Origin: Bacillota bacterium
GTDB lineage: Bacteria > Bacillota > Clostridia > Christensenellales > CAG-138
Assembly: GCA_023435855.1 (NCBI GenBank)
Contig: JAEZLG010000200.1
Span: 1-13,662, forward strand
DNA: 13,662 nucleotides
Direction: 5' to 3'
The notes under the pieces were generated by a model. The model saw nothing but the letters and a program-made list of their open reading frames with translations. It was not told the DNA's origin and did not search any database. Below, piece after piece: positions 7,095 through 12,161 of the stretch (its first letter is position 1; each line of letters begins with the position of its first letter). The position numbers were made by a program, and so were the translations under genes.

Positions 7095-7610
7095 TCACCA
7101 TACGATAATCGCCGCCGCAAGCCCGCCGAGCATGCCGAGCGACCGGTATATCTTTCCATTTTGGGAAGCCTCGCGTTTGAGTGTTTCCGCCTGCACCGTA
7201 AGTCTCGCAAGCGCCATCTCGATATTCGCCTTTTGTGCCGTAAAGTCACTTGTGCCGAGGCTGTCGCCAAAAGCAATAAGCATGCGAGTTTCCTCGTCTG
7301 CAAGGTAAAAAAAATCGCCGTCGCCCTCTCGCATATGATCGAGTGTTGCTTTCCATGCGTCTGCGATCGGCCCGCCGCGCGTAAGTCTAGCAAGAAATGC
7401 TTCCCAAAACGGACTGAGTGTACTTCCATCAAGTTCTTTTACAAGCGATGCGATGGGCGTTCTTTTGTATTGCATCAAAATGCTGAGCTGCTTGATATCC
7501 AAAAGAAAACCCTCCACAATGTCGAGACGGCGCTTAAGAGACTTTGCCTTTGCAAACCCCACAAAGCAGCATATCCCAAATAACATTAGTGCCAGTAAAA
7601 ACCGCATCAT
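7095..7610 (-). CDS. spoIIIAB: Stage III sporulation protein AB (SpoIIIAB)
   Basis: SpoIIIAB is a mother-cell membrane protein thought to act next to the SpoIIIAA ATPase, with similarity to GspF/T2SS platform proteins (literature). The 171-residue product has an N-terminal membrane helix (about 3-20), a long largely helical cytoplasmic region with the family pattern FLLDIKQLSILMQYKRTPI (about 35-53) and GDSLGTSDFTAQ (about 115-126), and a C-terminal hydrophobic helix (about 156-171). Two adjacent ATGs (7610 and 7607) are possible starts after an AGAGGA site; the first is given. It begins 8 nt after the spoIIIAA stop codon. Confidence 0.94.
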   Translation of the reverse strand: MMRFLLALMLFGICCFVGFAKAKSLKRRLDIVEGFLLDIKQLSILMQYKRTPIASLVKELDGSTLSPFWEAFLARLTRGGPIADAWKATLDHMREGDGDFFYLADEETRMLIAFGDSLGTSDFTAQKANIEMALARLTVQAETLKREASQNGKIYRSLGMLGGLAAAIIVW

Positions 7611-7618
7611 GCTTTCCT

Positions 7619-8515
7619 CTACACTACGAGCCGCTCGTATACTCTGCCTTCGACACGGCTCAATTCAACAAGCCGTAAGAATCGACCGTCGGTGATCAAC
7701 TTGCCAACCGTATGCTTTGCACGCGCTTCCTCGAGGTTTCGCGCATGCACGGAGGCAACTACTGCTACACCACTCACCGCTGCTTCACTTACAGCCAGTG
7801 CATCTTCCTCGCTGCCGATTTCGTCGGTAACGATGAGCTGCGGCGACATGGTGCGTATCATCATGCGCATGGCCTGCGACTTCGGACATCCATCCATCAC
7901 ATCCGTACGAAGCCCTACATCGAGCAAAGGAATGCCGAAATGCGCGCCGGCAATCTCGCTGCGTTCATCTGCAATGCAGACCTTGCGTGGTCTGACACCG
8001 CTTCCGCCGCTCGAAAACTGGCGCGCAATATCGCGAAGCATGGTGGTCTTTCCGACCCCCGGTGCAGCAATCAACAGCGTGGAAAGCGGATCCCCGTTTT
8101 TGTCGAGCATCATGGGGACAACCTTTGACGCACAGCCTACGAATTCGCGCGCTATGCGCACATTAAAGCCCGTAACACGTGAAAGCCTCTTTAGCGCACC
8201 TTCTTCCACCACCGCCTTGCCACATACGCCTACGCGGCAGCCGCCCGCAAGCGTCACAAAACAGTTTTTCAACTCATCCTCGCGCGCGTAAACGGAGTGT
8301 TCACATATGTTTTCAAAGAGCATATCACAGTATTTCTCATCGGGCGAAAATGCGGAAAGACGCTCTCCGTCTGATAGAACATATTGCACCGGACGATTTA
8401 CCCTTACGCGTATCTCCTCGATGAGGCCTCCGCCCTCTAATTGCTCCACATCGCGAATGAGCGGCGGCGGCAGCACAGCTTCTATGCTTTCCTTCCACGC
8501 ATGTATATCCTTCAT
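7619..8515 (-). CDS. spoIIIAA: Stage III sporulation protein AA, secretion ATPase (SpoIIIAA)
   Basis: SpoIIIAA is the cytoplasmic ATPase of the SpoIIIA channel and is related to secretion ATPases of type II/IV systems. The 298-residue product has an N-terminal regulatory domain (about 1-140), a Walker A motif APGVGKTT (about 151-158), the conserved IADERSEIAG (about 181-190), a Walker B motif LIVTDEIGSEED (about 227-238) and a SVHA sensor-like motif (about 255-258). The start is placed at the ATG at 8515, 5 nt after an AGGACAGG site. Upstream in-frame starts at 8533 and 8593 lack a ribosome binding site, and the latter would run into a terminator. It is the first gene of the operon. Confidence 0.95.
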   Translation of the reverse strand: MKDIHAWKESIEAVLPPPLIRDVEQLEGGGLIEEIRVRVNRPVQYVLSDGERLSAFSPDEKYCDMLFENICEHSVYAREDELKNCFVTLAGGCRVGVCGKAVVEEGALKRLSRVTGFNVRIAREFVGCASKVVPMMLDKNGDPLSTLLIAAPGVGKTTMLRDIARQFSSGGSGVRPRKVCIADERSEIAGAHFGIPLLDVGLRTDVMDGCPKSQAMRMMIRTMSPQLIVTDEIGSEEDALAVSEAAVSGVAVVASVHARNLEEARAKHTVGKLITDGRFLRLVELSRVEGRVYERLVV

Positions 8516-8543
8516 TTGTGCCTGTCCTTCCATGTTTGCTATA

Positions 8544-8569
8544 TATCTATGTGCACGAAAGAATGAATA
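8544..8569 (-). promoter_or_regulatory. Candidate sporulation (sigma-E-like) promoter of the spoIIIA operon
   Basis: The spoIIIA operon of Bacillus is read by the mother-cell sigma-E factor, so a promoter is expected between the terminator at 8574-8602 and the start at 8515. On the minus strand CATAGATA (8551-8544) partly resembles the sigma-E -10 CATACAnT, with TATTCA (8569-8564) 12 nt upstream as a loose -35. No sigma-A-like pair is obvious. The match is incomplete and the call rests largely on context. Confidence 0.25.
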
Positions 8570-8573
8570 GCAC

Positions 8574-8602
8574 AAAAAACGGCCCCCCTTCAAAGGGAGC
8601 CG
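8574..8602 (-). terminator. Intrinsic terminator upstream of spoIIIAA
   Basis: On the minus strand CGGCTCCC (8602-8595) pairs with GGGGGCCG (8587-8580), an 8-bp GC-rich stem with one G-T pair, followed at once by six T (8579-8574). It lies about 20 nt after the stop codon of the membrane protein gene and insulates the spoIIIA operon from upstream transcription. Confidence 0.88.
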
Positions 8603-8623
8603 TATCAGCCTAAATTCTTTTTA

Positions 8624-9199
8624 TCAACCGTTTTCCGGCTGAGGACTGCGCACGCCGAGAAAGTAACTGGCAAGCGCCGTTGCTATAAGCCCGATCATCT
8701 GCGCATCGAGCACATAGGGTGCGTTCAAATCGCAGCTTGCGTAACCTAAAGTATAAAGCTCGTAGCATGCGTAAAAAATGGGGCCTATCAAAGGCACAAG
8801 CGATGCCGTAAACATGGCAAAAAGCGGCGATTCGCGCAAAAACACGGCTATAAGCGCTGCGCTGATATATAATAAAAACGCTTTGTCCGCATCCGCAAGA
8901 AGGATTAATGCAACGCTATACGTAATGCCGGATAGAAGAAGGAGTAAAGAGCTTTTTTCAACGACTCTTTCGCGTCTTAAAATACCGCCCAAGAGTAAAT
9001 AGGCCGGTAAAAAAACTGCCGCTGCGTTAATCGTAATCTCAGGGCAGGGTACAAATTGGAATCGGCTGAGCGCGATTACACTTAACGCTGTGAACGCCGC
9101 ACCAATGGGTTCGATGCGCATGCGTTCGCAAGCTGCATCAAGTGCGCTGGTAAAAAAGAGGATTAAAATACATATAGAACATAAAATGGTAAACTGCAT
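8624..9199 (-). CDS. Unrecognised multi-span membrane protein
   Basis: I do not recognise this 191-residue protein. It is strongly hydrophobic, with likely helices near 2-20, 31-46, 56-74, 84-102, 107-121, 127-148 and 166-182, so perhaps seven spans, and short polar loops such as RRERVVEKS (about 75-83). No catalytic or binding motif stands out. The first helix is followed by ACERMRIEPIG, a reentry or loop region. The ATG at 9199 has GGAG 5 nt upstream, but that site lies in the 3' arm of a terminator hairpin. The gene is bracketed by terminators on both sides, between pgeF and spoIIIAA. A sporulation role can be guessed only from position. Confidence 0.75.
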   Translation of the reverse strand: MQFTILCSICILILFFTSALDAACERMRIEPIGAAFTALSVIALSRFQFVPCPEITINAAAVFLPAYLLLGGILRRERVVEKSSLLLLLSGITYSVALILLADADKAFLLYISAALIAVFLRESPLFAMFTASLVPLIGPIFYACYELYTLGYASCDLNAPYVLDAQMIGLIATALASYFLGVRSPQPENG

Positions 9200-9242
9200 A
9201 AAAACTCCGTGCGGGTATCACGATTAGCTTGCCCGCACGGAG
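9200..9242 (-). terminator. Strong intrinsic terminator after pgeF that encloses the next gene's ribosome binding site
   Basis: CTCCGTGCGGG (9205-9215) and CCCGCACGGAG (9232-9242) form a perfect 11-bp stem with a 16-nt loop. On the minus strand it is followed by five T (9204-9200), the layout of an intrinsic terminator for pgeF transcripts. The T run abuts the ATG of the membrane protein gene at 9199, and the GGAG that would serve as its ribosome binding site is the last part of the stem. Folding would therefore both end transcription and hide the site from ribosomes. Confidence 0.85.
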
Positions 9243-9307
9243 CTTTCTCCACAATGTAAACGGATGGTACACCTGATGGCGTTTCCCAAAAAAGTAAAAA
9301 GATAAAA

Positions 9308-10141
9308 TTAAATAAGCTCTATATAGGCTGCCATAGAACCGGTGTCACCCTTATCGCGCCTATGGGAGAAGAAGTGCTCCTCAAGCTCATAGGTGCATGC
9401 GCACATTAAGGTAAGATTTTCTTCTTTCACACCCGCTTCCAATATTTGGATGGCTGCAGCCATTTCGAGGTCAAGCTGCGCCTTGCCGGGGCGACCCGGC
9501 GTATAAATATCGAAATTCTTAAACGTATCTTGAAAGCGATCCGCAAGTTCCAAGTCCACCTCGAAGCAGTCTTTACAAATACACGGCCCGGTGGAAACCA
9601 GAATATCTTTTGGATCGGAGCCGTATTCTTTGTGCATAAGCTCCACAGCGCGCGCTCCGATGCGCATAAGCGTACCCTTCCAGCCTGCATGGGCTAGCCC
9701 AACGGCCCTTTTTACCGGATCATAGAGAAAAAACGCACCGCAATCCGCATGCGAAGTCACAAGCACAACGCCTTTTTCGTTTGTTATTATGCCGTCACAA
9801 AAAGGTAGCGGTGGCTTGTCAAAGCCCTTTCCTCGATCCGTCGAACCCACCTTAAGAACAGTACCGCCGTGTTCGTAATTGACGATGACCATATCGTTAT
9901 GTGCGATTTCAGCCGCATTACAGAAAATTTCAAAATTCTTTGTGACATTTTCGATTGGGTCCGGTCTCGACCAACCGAGATTCAAGCTGTCGTAAGGCGC
10001 GGGGCTCACGCCACCAAGCCTGGTAGAAAAGCCGTGGCGTATGCCACCTAAGTCGTTAAGCGCTTCCGCAGTAAAAAAACCCGTGCTGCCCGAACGCATG
10101 TAAGCGCTTCCATGGTGCGCGCGGGGAAATACATGTTTCAC
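9308..10141 (-). CDS. pgeF: Laccase-domain purine nucleoside phosphorylase-type protein (PgeF/YlmD/YfiH family)
   Basis: Members of this family were named polyphenol oxidases; later work describes zinc-dependent purine nucleoside phosphorylase/adenosine deaminase activity and a cell-wall editing role in E. coli. The 277-residue product shows RHGFSTRLGGVSPAPYDSLNLG (about 35-56), the three expected metal ligands His91 (YEHGG), Cys134 (HADC) and His151 (GLAHAGWKG), GPCICKDCFEVD (about 186-197) and the C-terminal FFSHRRDKGDTG. The start is a GTG at 10141 with GGAGG 4 nt upstream; the next in-frame ATG at 10099 lacks such a site. It starts 8 nt after nrdR, so the two share a transcript. In Bacillus the homolog ylmD follows ylmC in the sigG region. 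Confidence 0.93.
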   Translation of the reverse strand: MKHVFPRAHHGSAYMRSGSTGFFTAEALNDLGGIRHGFSTRLGGVSPAPYDSLNLGWSRPDPIENVTKNFEIFCNAAEIAHNDMVIVNYEHGGTVLKVGSTDRGKGFDKPPLPFCDGIITNEKGVVLVTSHADCGAFFLYDPVKRAVGLAHAGWKGTLMRIGARAVELMHKEYGSDPKDILVSTGPCICKDCFEVDLELADRFQDTFKNFDIYTPGRPGKAQLDLEMAAAIQILEAGVKEENLTLMCACTYELEEHFFSHRRDKGDTGSMAAYIELI

Positions 10142-10149
10142 GCTGCCTC

Positions 10150-10608
10150 CTATTTCTTTTCGTTGATTAGAATCTTCAACTCGTCCATGAATGTGCTGAT
10201 ATCCCTAAATTGCCTATAAACGGAAGCAAAACGCACATATGCAACTTCGTCGAGGTCCTTAAGCCGCCGCATGACCATTTGGCCGATAGCTTCGCTTGGG
10301 ATTTCCTGTTCGAGCGAGTTGAACACCTCGCGCGTTACGTCATCAACAAGCTTGTCCTGCTCTAAGGCAGATATGGGGCGCTTTTGGCATGCCTTGCGTA
10401 CGCCGTTTACGATCTTCTGGCTATCGAAAGGCTCCCTACGGCCATCCTTTTTGATGACCATGATGGGAATCTCTTCAATTTTTTCGTAGGTGGTAAAGCG
10501 CTTGCCGCAATTCATGCATTCGCGCCTTCGCCGGATGGAGGTACCGTCATCTGTCGGACGGGAATCAACGACTTTACTTTCGTTGCTGAGGCAATACCGG
10601 CACTTCAT
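10150..10608 (-). CDS. nrdR: Transcriptional repressor NrdR
   Basis: NrdR represses ribonucleotide reductase genes by binding NrdR boxes when loaded with dATP/ATP. The 152-residue protein has the full family length. A zinc ribbon has Cys3, Cys6, Cys31 and Cys34, with the basic stretch SIRRRRECMNCGKRFTTYE between and after them. An ATP-cone domain follows (about 48-138), starting VIKKDGRREPFDSQKI and including EAIGQMVMRRLKDLDEVAYVRFASVYR. GGAGG lies 7 nt before the ATG. It has its own extended -10 promoter and is followed closely by pgeF. No ribonucleotide reductase gene is in this window, so its targets lie elsewhere. Confidence 0.98.
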   Translation of the reverse strand: MKCRYCLSNESKVVDSRPTDDGTSIRRRRECMNCGKRFTTYEKIEEIPIMVIKKDGRREPFDSQKIVNGVRKACQKRPISALEQDKLVDDVTREVFNSLEQEIPSEAIGQMVMRRLKDLDEVAYVRFASVYRQFRDISTFMDELKILINEKK

Positions 10609-10636
10609 ATGCTATCCTCCTAGCCTATTTGGAGTT

Positions 10637-10665
10637 ATTATAGCATCCCTTGTGTCGTTTTACCA
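10637..10665 (-). promoter_or_regulatory. Extended -10 promoter of nrdR-pgeF
   Basis: The minus strand carries TGCTATAAT, a consensus -10 (10642-10637) with the extended TG element. A 17-nt spacer leads to TGGTAA (10665-10660), a weak -35. Initiation would fall near 10630, giving a short leader with the GGAGG site. It lies in the 90-nt gap between ylmC and nrdR. Confidence 0.65.
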
Positions 10666-10698
10666 GAAAAAAGCTATATTTTGTAGATATTTTGCAGA

Positions 10699-10941
10699 TT
10701 AAAGCATAATATCCACCAAAATCACGTCGTCTCCGATTTTGGATATCTTATTGAACGGAATCACAAGCTCCTCATTGCTTTTAAGGATGCCCCAAAAACG
10801 AGGCGGTCCCGGAACAATGATGGCGCATACGATACCGGTGCCAAGATCTATCTCCATATCGCAGACACAGCCAAGTCGCGCGCCATCGCGCACGTTGACT
10901 ACTTCTTTCCTCCTGAGTTCACAAAAGCTCGTATTTGCCAA
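10699..10941 (-). CDS. ylmC: YlmC/YmxH family PRC-barrel-like sporulation-associated protein
   Basis: This 80-residue protein matches the YlmC/YmxH family, small beta-rich PRC-barrel-like proteins common in endospore formers, with no firmly known function. Family features are the N-terminal SFCELRRKEVVNVRDGARLG (about 5-24, compare the 'LS.L..KEI...G.RLG' pattern), DMEIDLGTG (28-36), AIIVPGPPRFWG (40-51) and the end VIPFNKISKIGDDVILVDI (60-78). The start is a TTG at 10941-10939 with GAGGTG 6 nt upstream. The open frame continues about 200 nt further back, but that part crosses a terminator and overlaps another gene, so it is not coding. In Bacillus ylmC and ylmD lie together; here nrdR is between them. 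Confidence 0.88.
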   Translation of the reverse strand: MANTSFCELRRKEVVNVRDGARLGCVCDMEIDLGTGIVCAIIVPGPPRFWGILKSNEELVIPFNKISKIGDDVILVDIML

Positions 10942-10979
10942 AGCTACCACCTCTACAGAATGATATGCAGCTAAGGCAT

Positions 10980-11004
10980 AAAAAAACCGCGCATAGCGCG
11001 GTTT
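10980..11004 (-). terminator. Intrinsic terminator of the small membrane protein gene
   Basis: CCGCGC (10987-10992) and GCGCGG (10996-11001) form a perfect GC stem around a 3-nt loop, extended to 9 bp by flanking A/T pairs. On the minus strand seven T follow (10986-10980). It is 13 nt after the stop codon of the gene at 11018-11281 and is one of the clearest terminators in the window. Confidence 0.92.
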
Positions 11005-11017
11005 AAAGCATAACGAA

Positions 11018-11281
11018 TTATTGCTGTGACGGATTATTAGCGCGGCGCACACCCTCTGCGATGATTTGCGCCTGAAGTTCCGGATGTGTAGGCGCGAGCC
11101 CCCAGTAAAGAAGCGCCAGCATGCCGAAGAAAAAACCCCAAGCAAAGCTGACACGGTACCCCTTTTTCAGCGCGAGATTTTTCACAACGAACCCTATGCA
11201 GATGGCGGGTATGAGTGCGATTACGATCGCTAAAAGTATATTGGCACCTAAAAAAATATTGCTGAAATCAGACATCATCAT
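11018..11281 (-). CDS. Small two-helix membrane protein, function unknown
   Basis: I do not recognise a named family. The 87-residue product has a helix at about 8-30 (FLGANILLAIVIALIPAICIGFVV), a basic turn (KNLALKKGYR), a second aromatic-rich helix at about 40-58 (VSFAWGFFFGMLALLYWGLA), and a polar tail ending NNPSQQ. The GYR..FAWGFFFG pattern resembles small uncharacterised Firmicutes membrane proteins with 'KGY..FWWGFFLG'. Three consecutive ATGs (11281, 11278, 11275) follow a GGGG site; the first is 7 nt from it. It stands alone, with a near-consensus promoter at 11303-11332 and a strong terminator at 10980-11004. Confidence 0.8.
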   Translation of the reverse strand: MMMSDFSNIFLGANILLAIVIALIPAICIGFVVKNLALKKGYRVSFAWGFFFGMLALLYWGLAPTHPELQAQIIAEGVRRANNPSQQ

Positions 11282-11302
11282 AACCAATCCCCTTTTTTTA
11301 TC

Positions 11303-11332
11303 ATTGTAATCAAAAACAGGTAGCTATGTCAA
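11303..11332 (-). promoter_or_regulatory. Near-consensus promoter of the small membrane protein gene
   Basis: On the minus strand a perfect TTGACA (11332-11327) is followed after 18 nt by TACAAT (11308-11303), five of six matches to the -10 consensus. Initiation would fall near 11296, about 15 nt before the start codon. This is a strong housekeeping-type promoter serving only the 87-residue gene. Confidence 0.8.
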
Positions 11333-11344
11333 TTTGTGTATATG

Positions 11345-11370
11345 AAAAGAGCTCGGTTTTCACCGAGCTC
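11345..11370 (-). terminator. Intrinsic terminator after rpsU
   Basis: GAGCTCGG (11349-11356) and CCGAGCTC (11363-11370) form a perfect 8-bp stem with a 6-nt loop, followed on the minus strand by four T (11348-11345). It is the last of three hairpins after rpsU and the only one with a T run. The T run is short, so termination may be partial. Confidence 0.7.
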
Positions 11371-11411
11371 GTACTGTCATGTTTGTGTTAAGGAATCCAA
11401 ACGCCTGGAGC

Positions 11412-11432
11412 ACGATTGCAGGAATCAATCGT
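11412..11432 (-). other. Second hairpin downstream of rpsU
   Basis: ACGATTG (11412-11418) and CAATCGT (11426-11432) form a perfect 7-bp stem with a 7-nt loop. No T run follows. It lies between the hairpin nearest the rpsU stop and the terminator, and shares one base with the former. Confidence 0.5.
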
Positions 11433-11450
11433 ACCGCGCACCGCGCGGTA
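11432..11450 (-). other. First hairpin downstream of rpsU
   Basis: TACCGCGC (11432-11439) and GCGCGGTA (11443-11450) form a perfect 8-bp GC-rich stem with a 3-nt loop, 8 nt after the rpsU stop codon. It is not followed by T residues on the minus strand, so it may stabilise the 3' end of the mRNA or cause pausing rather than terminate. Confidence 0.5.
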
Positions 11451-11458
11451 TTAAGCGC

Positions 11459-11629
11459 TCAATACTTGCGCTTCCTCGCTGCCTCAGCCTTCTTCTTGCG
11501 CTTCACGCTGGGCTTCTCGTAATGCTCGCGCCTGCGAACCTCCGCCAACACGCCGGAACGTGCGCACTTGCGCTTGAAACGCTTAAGGGCGCTTTCCAAA
11601 GATTCATTTTCACCTACACGAATTTCCAT
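11459..11629 (-). CDS. rpsU: 30S ribosomal protein S21
   Basis: S21 is a small basic protein of the 30S subunit that contacts the 3' end of 16S rRNA and helps initiation. The 56-residue product reads MEIRVGENESLESALKRFKR at the start, then KCARSGVLAEVRRREHYEKP, and ends in a Lys/Arg-rich tail (KRKKKAEAARKRKY), a full match to the Firmicutes S21 pattern and length. A G-rich run (GAGGGGGGG) lies 9 nt before the ATG. It is transcribed from its own strong promoter at 11710-11738 and follows hinT, as in many Firmicutes, but the usual partner yqeY is not next to it. Confidence 0.97.
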   Translation of the reverse strand: MEIRVGENESLESALKRFKRKCARSGVLAEVRRREHYEKPSVKRKKKAEAARKRKY

Positions 11630-11648
11630 TGATCATTTCCCCCCCCTC

Positions 11649-11682
11649 TGCCGCAACATTGCACACCGTGCCGTTGCCATCA
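11649..11682 (-). promoter_or_regulatory. Structured part of the rpsU leader
   Basis: The rpsU leader is about 75 nt if transcription starts near 11703. On the minus strand it holds nested short inverted repeats: GCAAC with GTTGC, and GCAC with GTGC inside, which could form an interrupted stem just before the G-rich ribosome binding site. Ribosomal protein genes are often controlled through their leaders, but I recognise no known S21 element, so regulation here is only a possibility. Confidence 0.25.
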
Positions 11683-11709
11683 GCATAGGACTGCCTAAAA
11701 CACATGAGT

Positions 11710-11738
11710 ATTATACTTGAAGCCTTTGCTCAAGTCAA
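11710..11738 (-). promoter_or_regulatory. Strong promoter of rpsU
   Basis: On the minus strand TTGACT (11738-11733) and a perfect TATAAT (11715-11710) are separated by exactly 17 nt, a near-consensus housekeeping promoter, as expected for a ribosomal protein gene. Initiation would fall near 11703. A 16-nt palindrome lies just upstream at 11742-11757. Confidence 0.88.
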
Positions 11739-11741
11739 CAG

Positions 11742-11757
11742 CTTATCGGGCGATAAG
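11742..11757. repeat. Palindrome directly upstream of the rpsU -35
   Basis: CTTATCG (11742-11748) and CGATAAG (11751-11757) are perfect inverted arms around GG. The site ends 4 nt before the -35 hexamer of the rpsU promoter and about 45 nt after the hinT stop. It could be a DNA operator or a hairpin at the end of the hinT mRNA. On the minus strand no T run follows, so it is a poor terminator. Confidence 0.4.
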
Positions 11758-11800
11758 TTTTATGTATCGCCAAGGCTTACAACAAAGTAAAAGACGCTTT

Positions 11801-12145
11801 TTAGCCCGGCGGCCACTGCATACTTCTGCCGCCCATTACATGCAGATGGAGATGCCTGACACTCTGCCCACCATCCGAACCGACATTCGTCACGAGGCGG
11901 TAACCGCTTTCATCAATGGCAAACTCTTTGGCGAGCTTATTTGCAACTTCGGCCATATGAAACCACAGTTCACGGTCCTCCTCTTTAAGTTCCGATACCG
12001 CATTGATGTGCTTTTTCGGGATGATGAGCACATGCTTAGGTGCCTGCGGTGCGATGTCATAAAAAGCTAGAACAGTATCGTCCTCATACGCTTTATTACA
12101 AGGTATTTCACCGGCAATAATCTTACAAAACAGACAGTCTTCCAT
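11801..12145 (-). CDS. hinT: HIT family purine nucleoside phosphoramidase (HinT)
   Basis: HIT proteins of the HINT branch hydrolyse adenosine phosphoramidates and aminoacyl-adenylates. The 114-residue product has the family length, starts MEDCLFCKIIAGEIPCNKAYEDD, carries the catalytic histidine triad HLHLHVMGG (about 99-107) and ends with the HINT-type MQWPPG. The ATG at 12145 has AGGAG 7 nt upstream; the longer frame to 12190 would overlap mtaB and has no support. It starts 16 nt after the mtaB stop, so the two are almost certainly co-transcribed. Confidence 0.95.
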   Translation of the reverse strand: MEDCLFCKIIAGEIPCNKAYEDDTVLAFYDIAPQAPKHVLIIPKKHINAVSELKEEDRELWFHMAEVANKLAKEFAIDESGYRLVTNVGSDGGQSVRHLHLHVMGGRSMQWPPG

Positions 12146-12161
12146 TTCAAATCTCCTTCTA

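Noticed and set aside
7692..8291. Long plus-strand open frame (199 codons) opposite spoIIIAA
   Set aside because: It is antisense to a well-supported ATPase gene, and its Ser/Thr/Ala-rich product shows no domain; it is a codon-bias shadow.
9308..10141. Possible loss of a metal ligand in PgeF because the usual QVHG reads YEHG
   Set aside because: The histidine itself is kept (His91), and Cys134 and His151 are also present, so the site looks intact; only neighbouring residues differ.
10672..10698. Two copies of an AT-rich octamer (CAAAATAT) after ylmC
   Set aside because: Only two short low-complexity copies with no stem and no partner elsewhere; not a meaningful repeat or a clear terminator.
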